A DNA stretch of 64,000 nt. Origin: Haliclona indistincta (Eukaryota > Porifera > Demospongiae > Haplosclerida > Chalinidae). Location of the stretch: NCBI GenBank assembly GCA_964017065.1, contig OZ024787.1:3617503-3681502 (forward strand), written 5' to 3'. Every line of letters begins with the position of its first letter. The stretch's first letter is position 1. Below, one piece after another: positions 10,601-19,272 of the stretch. The notes beneath the pieces are model-generated. The model was not told where the DNA came from. It ran no database searches and saw only the letters and a list, made by a program, of their open reading frames with translations. Made by a program: the position numbers and the translations under genes.

Positions 10601-13323
10601 CTACCTCCGACGACCTGATCCTAGATCTCAGCGATCTCGCTACAGAAGTACCTTCGCTCCAACCTACCAAAAGATATGTAGTGAGCTTCGTTGGTAAATT
10701 TTATGATCCTCTTGGTCTTCTTGCTCCAGTGGTAGTGCGATTTAAAATCTTTTTACAAGAGCTATCTACAGCCAAGATAGACTGGGATGAGCTTCTTACC
10801 GGCGACTTGTTGATGAGGTGGCAGCGAATGGCTTCGACCTTGTTTTGCTGCAGTCAGATCGTGCAAATACCTCGCCGTTATTCAACTTGTGCTCAAGAAA
10901 TCAGAAGCTGCAGGCTATGCGGATTTAGTGATGCATCCTTGAAGGCTTACGCTGCTGTTGTGTACTTGCGAATAGAATCCGAGACAGGTGTGCAAGTTAG
11001 TTTTGTCGCCTCCAAAACACGCGTCTCTCCCCTCAAGCAGCAGTCGATCCCTAGGCTAGAGTTGCTAGCAACATTGCTCCTCGCACGATTGTTGTCAAAT
11101 GTCACTCAAGCTCTGAAAGATGAATTGCACCTACTAGACCCCAGATGTTATACAGACTCGACAGTCGCACTGTACTGGATAGTGGGAGAGGAAAAGGTTT
11201 GGAAACCTTTCGTACAGAACCGTGTAAACGAGATCCGAGCCCTTTTACCACCAAATCAATGGTCACACTGTCCAGGGAAAGAGAACCCGGCGGATCTCCC
11301 ATCTAGAGGTCTCTCCGTACAAGAACTCAAAGAATCGTCACTATGGTGGAGAGGCCCCTCTTGGCTAAAGGACGAGGTTGACATAAGCGCTAACATCACA
11401 ATGCCCGAAGACTGCCTTGTTGAGATGAAACACAACAAAATTGAGGTTGTGCATGGTCTTTTGACCACTGTTGACTCACCAAGTATTGACAAGGTTATGA
11501 ATTGTGAAGACTTCAGCTCCTTGCGCCATCTACTCGCAATCACAGCTCACGTGATTAAGTTTGGCCAGATAGTACAACAAAAGGCAATTCTTCATGACAC
11601 AGATTACAAAAATCAAGCAGAAACATTGTGGATAGGCGCATCTCAACAGACCCTAAAGAGTGACAAGAATTTTCCTCAATGGAAGCGACAGTTTGTGTTA
11701 TTTCAAGATAATGCTTCATTATGGCGATGTAGAGGAAGACTTCAAAATTCAGATGCCCCAATCTCCACTATCCACCCCATTCTATTGAACAAGAATCATC
11801 ACTTGACAACGTTGCTTATTCGTAGAGCTCATGAACGAGTTATGCACTGCGGGGTAAAGGCCACACTCACGGAATTAAGATCCCGATTTTGGATTGTGCG
11901 GGGGCGAAGCACCGTACGAAAGATACTGAGTCAGTGCGTGGTGTGCAAAAGATTGGAAGGGAAATCCTATCGTACTCCTATTGCTCCGCCACTGCCATCT
12001 TTCAGAGTAGTGGAATCTCATCCCTTTACACACACAGGAGTGGATTTTGCGGGTCCTCTGTACATAGGCAGTTTGAACAACAAAGCATGGATATGTCTCT
12101 ATACCTGTTGTGTGACACGTGCGGTTCATCTCGAACTAGTTTCAGACCTCTCAACCGAAACGTTCATTCGTTGCATGAAGAGATTTACCTCGAGAAGAGG
12201 ACTTCCCACCAGAATGGTGTCCGATAACGGGAAAACATTTAAAGGTGCCGCCAAGGAAATAAGATCAATCTTCACTCATCAGGACGTTCAAAACCACACA
12301 TCAAGTCTTGGAATCAAATGGGAGTTTAATCTACCCAAGGCTCCTTGGTGGGGAGGGCTATTCGAGAGGTTAATAAAGTCAGTTAAACGCTGCCTGCGCA
12401 AAATCATAGGTCAAGCCCGACTTAATTATGATGAGATGACAACTGCTCTAGTTGAAGTTGAAGCGGTGTTAAACTCTCGACCCCTCACTTATGTCACTAC
12501 GGATGATATGGATGAACCACTTACTCCTTCTCACCTTCTGACTGGGCACAGAATCCTCAGTTTACCAGATAACCCTAAATTGAACGAAGAGGAAGAAGAT
12601 GAAGAATTTAATTTGATTGAGCGCAAACAGTTGACTAGAAGGGCACGTCACTTGAATCGTACGCTGAACACATTTTGGACCAGATGGAGACAAGAATATC
12701 TATTAGAATTACGAGAAGCACACCGCTATCATCCAGGCTCACCAAATGTAGTACCAATTAAGGTTGGTGACGTCGTAGTCGTACACTCCAGTGAGCAACC
12801 AAGAGCCTTTTGGAAGCTGGGACGTGTGGTGGAACTGGTTCGTGGACGAGATGGACAAATCCGAGGCGCCAAGCTAAGAGTGTCAGGCAAGGGACGACAA
12901 GCGACTACTTTACACCGACCGATCCAAAGGCTTTTCCCTCTCGAGACCTCGGAAACTGAAGCACGTGATCCTTCTGAACCTGTCGTAAGTGCTCCCTCTG
13001 AAACTGATGCACATGAACCCTCTGAAGCTGATGCACATGATCCCTCTGAAGCTGATGCACATGATCCCTCTGAAACTGACGCACGTGATCCGTCTGAAAC
13101 TGACGCACGTGATCTCTCTGAAACTGATGCACGTGATCCCTCTGGAACGGAATCACCTAATCTCTCAGGAGCAGGCACGCATGATCTCTCGAGTATTGAA
13201 GGTGTCGACCAGCCAATCCAGAGCGATATCATGAACAACTCCCCAATTCTAAGGAGACCCTCAAGAATCGCCGCACAAGTTGCTCGTGACAGACTGCTCG
13301 CTCAGACACTCATGGACAATTGA
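7624..13323 (+). CDS. BEL/Pao gag-pol polyprotein
   Basis: One open frame of 1899 residues. From N to C: a basic start; a gag region of the DUF1759 type from about residue 125; a CCHC zinc knuckle near residues 364-377; a retropepsin-like aspartic protease with a FDSGS motif near 481; reverse transcriptase with the YVDD catalytic box near 901; RNase H-like acidic motifs near 1100 and 1176; an integrase H2C2 zinc-binding segment at about 1402-1443; an integrase core with aspartates near 1472 and 1534 and the usual Glu after WWGGLFE near 1579; and DUF5641 at about 1665-1760. A run of ten-residue acidic repeats follows at about 1774-1845. All catalytic boxes look intact and no stop or frameshift is visible. 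A single frame implies production of gag and pol as one polyprotein cleaved by its own protease. Confidence 0.95.
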   Translation: MSEPLSKKKRMRGGHRTSLKKLVQQVTDAVYDHAGGDPTKNRRLAQLKISVEDKLATLKNLDSEILDGLTENTDVSEDAIAEEVEQADAIKELAYGAIVAIDEIYKPEATVSLPSPSTVHTVDVKLPKLEIHPFDGNVTKWITFWDSFESAVDSNTRLSDIDKFNYLRSLLEKSAADAIAGLTLTAANYKEAVAILKKRFGNEQRIIDKHLETLMHLDAVTSQSNVQGLRKLYDLVESQVRGLKSLGINSDTYSSLISPVIIRKVPLELQLILSREVGDGGWKFDLLLTRLQEEITARERLGTIVSHNTAKPANPLPTGMALLNSNQEPSTCCYCQEPHPSRMCETVASVEARRAFIRENGRCFNCLKRGHISRQCKSTTRCQQCHGRHHTSICGKNVEPVGQIPAATPLSAAPRHTPSQNQPTGPTRLPQPAMNPAAPPFDPPKSTSLWIAGSQAVLLQTAHALVHNPDDPCRSRHARIVFDSGSQRSYITNQLKEELSLYPRGEQSMSILTFGAREEISQLCEIVDLCFTLNDGRTRQFTLYAVPNICEPLTCQPIAFCQENFEHLSGLSLADTTDECDRLEIDILLGSDYYWTLLTGEVRRGPSGPVGVQTELGWVLSGPVGTPTQEHNKTTLFTHTLHVENLARTTELKVLDQLKSFWELESFGINSCERSVLDSFQNEISFVDGRYEVSLPWKNPDQTIPDNYQLCLRRLWGLLYRLRRKPEVLREYDSIIQTQTKSGIVEDVTELSQEYTGRIHYLAHHAVVRHEKKTTKVHIVYDASARSSGPSLNDCLHVGPKFDQKIFDILLRFRTHSVALVADIEKAFLMVAVKREDRDVLRFLWTDDLESDEPQPLEFRFTRVVFGVSSSPFLLNATIRHHLENSNADRALVMKLVKSFYVDDVITGAENEASTLQLYRSSKEIMRSGGFNLRKFRSNSSLVQRQIDADEVLVQNNHSYVEKSDETSRETTLADGHGMTSGETKVLGVSWDPTSDDLILDLSDLATEVPSLQPTKRYVVSFVGKFYDPLGLLAPVVVRFKIFLQELSTAKIDWDELLTGDLLMRWQRMASTLFCCSQIVQIPRRYSTCAQEIRSCRLCGFSDASLKAYAAVVYLRIESETGVQVSFVASKTRVSPLKQQSIPRLELLATLLLARLLSNVTQALKDELHLLDPRCYTDSTVALYWIVGEEKVWKPFVQNRVNEIRALLPPNQWSHCPGKENPADLPSRGLSVQELKESSLWWRGPSWLKDEVDISANITMPEDCLVEMKHNKIEVVHGLLTTVDSPSIDKVMNCEDFSSLRHLLAITAHVIKFGQIVQQKAILHDTDYKNQAETLWIGASQQTLKSDKNFPQWKRQFVLFQDNASLWRCRGRLQNSDAPISTIHPILLNKNHHLTTLLIRRAHERVMHCGVKATLTELRSRFWIVRGRSTVRKILSQCVVCKRLEGKSYRTPIAPPLPSFRVVESHPFTHTGVDFAGPLYIGSLNNKAWICLYTCCVTRAVHLELVSDLSTETFIRCMKRFTSRRGLPTRMVSDNGKTFKGAAKEIRSIFTHQDVQNHTSSLGIKWEFNLPKAPWWGGLFERLIKSVKRCLRKIIGQARLNYDEMTTALVEVEAVLNSRPLTYVTTDDMDEPLTPSHLLTGHRILSLPDNPKLNEEEEDEEFNLIERKQLTRRARHLNRTLNTFWTRWRQEYLLELREAHRYHPGSPNVVPIKVGDVVVVHSSEQPRAFWKLGRVVELVRGRDGQIRGAKLRVSGKGRQATTLHRPIQRLFPLETSETEARDPSEPVVSAPSETDAHEPSEADAHDPSEADAHDPSETDARDPSETDARDLSETDARDPSGTESPNLSGAGTHDLSSIEGVDQPIQSDIMNNSPILRRPSRIAAQVARDRLLAQTLMDN

Positions 13324-13372
13324 ATATGTATGAACTGTATATCTATCACATTTATCATGTTGACCCCAGGTC

Positions 13373-13383
13373 AAGGTGGGGAG
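13373..13383 (+). promoter_or_regulatory. Polypurine tract
   Basis: Purine run aaggtggggag directly abutting the 3' LTR. This is the expected primer site for plus-strand DNA synthesis of the retrotransposon. Confidence 0.75.
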
Positions 13384-13537
13384 TGTATTCGGACAATTAT
13401 TATCATTATTATTCATATGTATGCATTGATTGATTGAATGAGCACGTTTTTTGAAAGAGAACAGTTTGTGCTGCCTAACTTGTATCCGCGCGCATCCGCC
13501 TGAGCAGATCGGCTCTGAACCAGAACAGGATAGTAAA
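13384..13537 (+). repeat. 3' LTR of the BEL/Pao element
   Basis: Identical by eye to 7454-7607. It is followed directly by F4 coding sequence, including gattgt, the candidate target-site duplication. Confidence 0.93.
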
Positions 13538-14097
13538 GATTGTGAAGGGTTGAGATTGTAGGCTCCAAAAGCATCTGGTGCAATATATTGATAGCCTCGT
13601 AGTTGTCCACACACTCGAGTGTAGTTCAGTCCTAGTGTGGAGAACACTGTGCTCTGACATAGTACTTCAGGACCGGCATTCCGGCCACAGAGAGTCAGTC
13701 CTGAGAGGGTTGTCTGTGTCAGTCCCTGAGGGCAGGTGGCACCAGACTGTGACATGTTGACATAGGCCACTCTTGTCCAGCCTCCCTCTCCTCCACATTT
13801 GGTCCCCTCCATGTCACAGTAGACCTGCACTAGTGAGCCATTGGGAACACGTATCTGGTAGTAGCCTGAGGGTGCTGATGGGAAGCAGTGAAGAATCTCT
13901 TGACAAGATCTGTTCTTTGAAGGGTGGCAATCCAGCTGCTGCTGGACCTGTCCGAGTGTCTCCATCAAGTGTTGATCCTGCAGTGAGTCATACTGACCAC
14001 ACTCAGAGGATACTGGATAGGTGACTGGAGTGAACCCACTCACTACACCACCAGCCAGCAGTAGATAGAAGAAGACATGTGCTGATTTTTCTGCCAT
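13538..14097 (-). pseudogene. Fibrinogen-like paralog F4, N-terminal part (split by retrotransposon)
   Basis: This is the 5' portion of F4, from the ATG at 14097 (MAEKSAHVFF leader) through CQEILHCFPSAPSGYYQI, GGEGGW and CPQGL to NLNPSQS, where the BEL/Pao 3' LTR begins. The continuation is at 7027-7453. Read through the LTR, a transcript would add about 90 unrelated residues before a stop at 13261. The variable loop after CGR differs from the other copies. Its leader and 5' flank closely match F5, so F4 and F5 are a recent tandem pair. Confidence 0.9.
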
Positions 14098-15180
14098 CTC
14101 TTGTTAGAGATCTTTATGTCACGGTTTTAGTGCACACGACTGTTTTAAATTATTAAGAATAAGGAAATGATACTTTATGAGCAAAGCGTGAAATGTACAC
14201 ATGCACTAAATTAATAGTTGGTATTTGCAATAAGAGTGTTGCATTGTAAACCAACCTTAGCAATGCGGTGATGGAGTGTAACAATGAGCACAACTTGTCA
14301 ACTTGTGTACTACTTGTTTATGTTATCACAATAGTGCTCTAATAACCACATGTCTGTGTCTCTTATACCATGAGTTATGATATTGACATGTGTCTCTTAT
14401 TGTGAGGTACATGTATAGTGCTGTTTGTGTATCATTGTCTAATATTTTGATGAAATTTTTATCTCTTTTTCAACAATGAAGCCTATTTACATGCTAGAAC
14501 AGTGCACAGACAAATTGAGCTGCCTTGACTACACTTGCTGGATAAGCACTGTAATCATGTAATGTTAAAGTGATGACATAGAAGATGACTAAAACTCGTT
14601 TTCATGGTTTATGTTATGTGAGAAATAAATACTTTAGATGAGAAATTTTGTGGTCTGAGCGTAGCAAGGGCACTATGGTAACGGCACAAGGGATTCCATA
14701 TCGTGTTGATACGATTGGATGAGCTTCCCAACTGATTTTGACCATAGCAACAGCAAACAGAAATGACGAGAACCATGAGCAAGGACACGAGAGCGATAAA
14801 TGAATAATTCAGTAGAACTCCACACACGGTACTGTAATCTGCACCACGTGGCAGTATTCTATGTCGCGGCAGTGGTGGGATTCCGTTATGAGCTACAGAG
14901 ACCCGCAACCTGATTGGTCAACATCGCCTAGCTGTGATCTAAATGACACAGTGTACAAATAAAAACACACTCTGCATGTATAGAATATAGACTATAGAAT
15001 ATAGTGTGCTACTATACTATTACATATCTAAAACCAATGTGTACACTTGAAACTAGCGTACAACAGTACAATACAGTGGCTGACTACAGCAGTTCTGCTA
15101 GTTGCTATTGACTGACACCTGACGTGCATTGAATTAAATTTAGCTTGTGAATAAATATTGTATATAGTCAAAATCTTATT
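14098..15180. other. Upstream region of F4, duplicated with F5
   Basis: The sequence 14098-14470 is nearly the same as 16531-16910 upstream of F5, apart from scattered substitutions. The sequence 14560-14900 matches 17080-17400. No conventional gene is seen, only the small conserved frame listed separately. Confidence 0.6.
14609..14824 (-). other. Small duplicated reading frame with one membrane segment, copy 1
   Basis: The frame ends at a stop at 14609. It contains a hydrophobic run (ALVSLLMVLVISVCCCYG), then NQLGSSSNRINTIW and a conserved C-terminus ending HIT. The same peptide, with several conservative changes and the same stop, is encoded at 17104-17319. The 5' limits differ by a one-base indel, so the shared part is only about 60 codons. 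It could be a small membrane protein, a terminal exon, or chance survival of an open frame in a recent duplication. Confidence 0.25.
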
Positions 15181-15336
15181 TACAGCCACTGATGTAGGGA
15201 TCTATGGTCTGTTAGCAAGTCAATCGTGTTACCATTCCATGCTTGCTCCTTGTTGGTTTACATTGTGGACCAGTAGTGGATTTCTTTATCCCTACATCCT
15301 TTTGATTTCGTTAGAAATCTTTTTATTTCTTCACCA
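15181..15336. repeat. Isolated copy of the family-A hairpin arm
   Basis: About 155 bp beginning gccactgatgtagggatct and ending near atttcgttagaaatcttt. It matches one arm of the long inverted repeat found near the 3' side of the family-A repeats (for example 18672-18825). Here it stands alone, which shows the arm can exist independently of the rest of the element. Confidence 0.7.
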
Positions 15337-15546
15337 TGAGTTATGGTATTGACATTTTTTGTCTCTTATCATAAGGTACATGTATACGTAGTGCTGTTTG
15401 TGTATCATTCTCTAATATTTTGATGAATGTTTAAATTTTCATCTCCTTTTTCAACAAAAGGCTATTTACATACTTCACAACTTTACTACTACAACACTAC
15501 ATGTCTACAACTGACACACTCTACATAGTTGATTCATTATCTGGAT

Positions 15547-16530
15547 TTATAGTACAAAGAGTTCAATCACTTGAAGAGGAGTGTCTTCATTGGTAGTGGG
15601 TTCATCTCCACACACTCTCAGTTCAATGTCCTCAGTGGTGGTCTCACTGAGTGTCTTGTTGAACCATGGCATGTTGGGGTGAGTACAGCAGAGAGCTTCC
15701 TCACCAGGACATTGCTGTCCATCCCACAGTGTGTCGTTAGAGAAAAGTTTAGACAAGTCACAGCAAGTTTTATCATTGTTACCAGTCTCACAGTAGTAGT
15801 CACTACCAACAAATGGAGGAGGAGCAAGTGGATTGTCATCATTGCAGGGACAGTTATATTGAAATGGTGGTTCTCCTATATAGACAAGATTCAGTCCATT
15901 AGCATAGGTCCAAATGTGCTTGCGAGGAGCACTACCGTATGTGATAGATACTCCATCAACATATATATTGTCTATTGTTAGTGAAGGATTGTAATAATAA
16001 GGACGAAAACCATCTGGTGTACCACGTTGATAGCCTCGTAGCTGTCCACACACTTGAGAGTAGTTCAGTCCTAGTGTGGAGAACTCTGTGCTCTGACATC
16101 CTACAGGTCCATTCCGGCCACAGAGAGTCAGTCCTGAGAGGTTTGTCTGTGTCAGTCCCTGAGGGCAGGTGGCACCAGACTGTGACATGTTGACATAGGC
16201 CACTCTTGTCCAGCCTCCCTCTCCTCCACAGTTGGTCCCCTCCATGTCACAGTAGACCTGTACTAGTGAGCCATTGGGAACACGTATCTGGTAGTAGCCT
16301 GAGGGTGCTGATGGGAGGCAGTTAAGAATCTCTTGACAAGATCTGTTCTTTGAAAGGTGGCAATCTAGCTGCTGCTTGACCTGTCCGAGAGTCTCCATCA
16401 AGTGTTGATCCTGCAGTGGGTCATACTGACCACACTCAGAGGATACTGGATAGGTGACTGGAGTGAACCCACTCACTACACCACCAGCCAGCAGTAGATA
16501 GAAGAAGACATGTGCTGATTTGTCTGCCAT
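15547..16530 (-). CDS. Secreted fibrinogen-like domain protein (paralog F5)
   Basis: An intact single exon of 327 residues from the ATG at 16530 (MADKSAHVFF leader, the same type as F4). It has the signal peptide, the QYDPLQDQ linker, the fibrinogen-like CQEILNC and SAPSGYYQI motifs, GGEGGW, and the cysteine-rich C-terminal half. It shares the IGEPPF-type variable loop with F3, but its leader and 5' flank with F4. This mosaic pattern is what gene conversion or unequal exchange within the cluster would produce. Expected to be extracellular; ligand unknown. Confidence 0.88.
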   Translation of the reverse strand: MADKSAHVFFYLLLAGGVVSGFTPVTYPVSSECGQYDPLQDQHLMETLGQVKQQLDCHLSKNRSCQEILNCLPSAPSGYYQIRVPNGSLVQVYCDMEGTNCGGEGGWTRVAYVNMSQSGATCPQGLTQTNLSGLTLCGRNGPVGCQSTEFSTLGLNYSQVCGQLRGYQRGTPDGFRPYYYNPSLTIDNIYVDGVSITYGSAPRKHIWTYANGLNLVYIGEPPFQYNCPCNDDNPLAPPPFVGSDYYCETGNNDKTCCDLSKLFSNDTLWDGQQCPGEEALCCTHPNMPWFNKTLSETTTEDIELRVCGDEPTTNEDTPLQVIELFVL

Positions 16531-17591
16531 CTCTTGTTAGAGATCTTTATGTCACGGTTATAGTGCACACGACTGTTTTAAATTATTAAGAATAAGGAAA
16601 TGATACTTTATGAGCAAAGCGTGAAATGTACACATGCACTAAATTAATAGTTGGTATTTGCAATAAGAGTGTTGCATTGTAAACCAACCTTAGCAATGCG
16701 GTGATGGAGTGTAACAATGAGCACAACTTGTCAACTTGTGTACTACTTGTTTATGTTATCACAATAGTGCTCTAATAACCACATGTCTGTGCCTCTTATA
16801 CCATGAGTTATGGTATTGACATGTGTCTCTTATTGTGAGGTACATGTATAGTGCTGTTTGTGTATCATTCTCTAATATTTTGATGAAATTTTTATCTCCT
16901 TTTTCAACAACGAAGCCTGTTTACATGCTTCACTGATAGAACAGTGCACAGACAAATTGAGCTGCCATCTGAATAGCTGATTGTGCATGTAAACAGTGTA
17001 TGAATTACACTCAATACAACTAGACTACACTTGCTGGATAAGCACTGCAATCATGTAATGTTAAAGTGATGACATAGAAGATTACTAAACTCATTTTTAT
17101 GGTTTATGTTATGTGAGGAATATATACTTTAGATGAGAAATTTTGTAGTCTGAGTGTAGCAAGGGCGCTATGGTAACGGTGCAATTCATTCCATATTGTG
17201 TTGATACGATTGGATGAGCTTCCCAACTGATTTAGACCATAGCAACAGCAAACAGAAATGACAAGAACTATGAGCAAGGACACGTGAGCGATAATAAATA
17301 ATTCAGTAGAACTCCACACGCGGTACTTTAATGTGCTCCGCGTGGCAGTGTTCTATGTCGCGGCAGTGGTGGGATTCCATTATGAGCTACAGAGACCCGC
17401 AGCTACACAACCTGATTGGTCAACATCGCTTGCATAGCTGTGATCTATTATGAGATCGTGGCAGTGATGGGATTCCATTATGAGCTACAGAGACCCGCAG
17501 CTACGCAACCTGATTGGTCAACATCGCCTAGCTGTGATCTAAATGAACATAGTATACCATACTCTGCATGTATAGAGTATAGAATATAGAG
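16531..17591. other. Upstream region of F5, duplicated with F4
   Basis: It matches 14098-14470 and 14560-14900 upstream of F4. A second direct repeat lies inside it: gtggcagtg...gggattccattatgagctacagag occurs near 17343 and again near 17459. Apart from the small frame at 17104-17319 no gene is seen. Confidence 0.55.
17104..17319 (-). other. Small duplicated reading frame with one membrane segment, copy 2
   Basis: Counterpart of 14609-14824: a hydrophobic segment (VSLLIVLVISVCCCYG), LNQLGSSSNRINTIW and the same C-terminal HIT before the stop. The frame is preserved despite many nucleotide differences. A start at 17319 would give 71 residues. No homolog recognised. Confidence 0.25.
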
Positions 17592-18825
17592 TATTAGGGA
17601 GACACGGTAGTGTCTCCCTATGTAGGGTTGAACGAGAAAACAAGATGGCGGCTACATACAATGTATAGCGTTCAAACGCTGATATTTCGCCTGGTGATGA
17701 ATTTTATACGTCCAAAGACACTTAAATCTGCTATCTGGCGTTGCCCCATCTTACAGTAGCAAGGAGATTGCTCGAGATTGTTACTAAAGTGACGAACCTA
17801 GAAACGGTGAAAATCGAGTTTCGTCATCTTCGTTTTCTTCTTTCTTTCTTCTTCTTTCTTTCTTTCTTTCTTCCACTCGCCTAGCACCTTTACGTGAGCA
17901 GTGCCGAGACCAAAACACCCACGAACAGTCGTGAAATTCTCCTGGCATGTGCCTTTTGAACTTAGTTTTTAGCGAAACGGCGATATAAATTCCGCGATTT
18001 CTCGATCGTGATCCATTGTCAGCTAAGTGTTAGACGCCATTAATGTGATTGCGCAATACGCACGTGACCAAGCTGTGGTTAGCGCACGTGACCAAGCACA
18101 ATATATATATCGCCACGCCGTATAGATCACGGAGAACACATAATTTGTCTGGAGTCTTCGAAGAACGGTAAGCTAGCAAGCGCAGAATCACCATTCTGCC
18201 TTGCCAGACAATTATAACCGCTGTAAACAAGTGTGGGCGGGCTCGTATGCACTGTATACATGTATTCATGCATGCGTAGGCGAGCTGATATCTACAGCAT
18301 AAGAATTATTTAGCTACAAGTTTAAAATTGTTAATAATAAAGAAAAGCCATCAACAACAGGAAAACCAAACCAATGGTGGAAACAAAGATGGCACAGTAA
18401 TTGAACTGCACTTCACTGAAAAAGAAAAAAGGACACAAACAAGAAAATTAAAAAGATTTCTATCGAAATCAAAAGGATGTAGGGTTGTGAAATCTACCAC
18501 TGGTCAACAATGTAAACTAACAAGGAACAAGCATGGATCAATGGTAACACGATTGACTTGCTAACAGACCATAGATCCCTACATCAGTGGCTGTACATAA
18601 GCTGTCACAAGCTGAATGCACGTCAGGTGTCAGTCAACAGCAACAAGCTGAACTAGCTATAGTCAACTACAGCAGCCACTGATGTAGGGATCTATGGTCT
18701 GTTAGCAAGTCAATCGTGTTACCATTGATCCATGCTTGTTCCTTGTTAGTTTACATTGTTGACCAGTGGTAGATTTCACAACCCTACATCCTTTTGATTT
18801 CGATAGAAATCTTTTTAATTTTCTT
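17592..18825 (+). repeat. Interspersed repeat family A, copy A1
   Basis: It opens with a perfect 10-bp stem hairpin (AGGGAGACAC, loop GGTA, GTGTCTCCCT), then gttgaacgagaaaacaagatggcggctac, which contains the YY1-like word AAGATGGCGGC. It closes with a long inverted repeat: arms 18440-18596 and 18672-18825 are about 155 nt each, around a loop of about 75 nt. A short frame around rpkhp and kfswqvpfel is shared between copies, but no known protein is recognised. Probably a non-autonomous mobile element. Confidence 0.7.
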
Positions 18826-19272
18826 GTAGATAATATAGAGTATAGAATATAGAGTATAGTATAGATAATATAGAATATAGAGTATAGATAATATAGAATA
18901 TAGAGTATAGAATATAGAGTATAGAATATAGAGTATAGAATATAGAGTATAGAGTATAGAATATAGAGTATAGATAATATAGAATATAGAGTATAGAATA
19001 TAGAGTATAGAGTATAGAATATAGAGTATAGATAATATAGAATATAGAGTATAGAATATAGAGTATAGAGTATAGAATATAGAGTATAGAGAATATAGAG
19101 TATAGAATATAGAGTATAGAATATAGAGTATAGATAATATAGAATATAGAGTATAGAATATAGAGTATAGAATATAGAGTATAGATAATATAGAATATAG
19201 AGTATAGAATATAGAGTATAGAATATAGAGTATAGAATATAGAGTATAGAATATAGAGTATAGAATATAGAG
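18826..19272. repeat. AT-rich minisatellite between A1 and A2
   Basis: Tandem array of about 450 bp built from units such as tatagagtatagaa and tatagataa. It joins the end of A1 to the start of A2. Short stretches of the same unit precede A1 (17570-17590) and end A2 (20515-20570), so the array appears to be an expanded internal part of the family-A element. Confidence 0.85.

Larger units (their letters stand above)
7454..13537 (+). mobile_element. Complete BEL/Pao LTR retrotransposon inserted in F4
   Basis: A 6084 bp element in the opposite orientation to the gene it interrupts. It has two 154 bp LTRs, a TGG-initiated primer-binding region directly after the 5' LTR, one long gag-pol reading frame and a purine-rich tract just before the 3' LTR. 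The domain order is gag, zinc knuckle, protease, RT, RNase H, integrase, with DUF5641 at the end. That order and the polyprotein style are typical of BEL/Pao elements. No envelope gene is present. Identical LTRs and an uninterrupted frame indicate a young, possibly still active copy. Confidence 0.95.

Noticed and set aside
12729..13238. 169-codon minus-strand Ser-rich frame
   Set aside because: Antisense shadow of the repeat at the end of the retrotransposon polyprotein.
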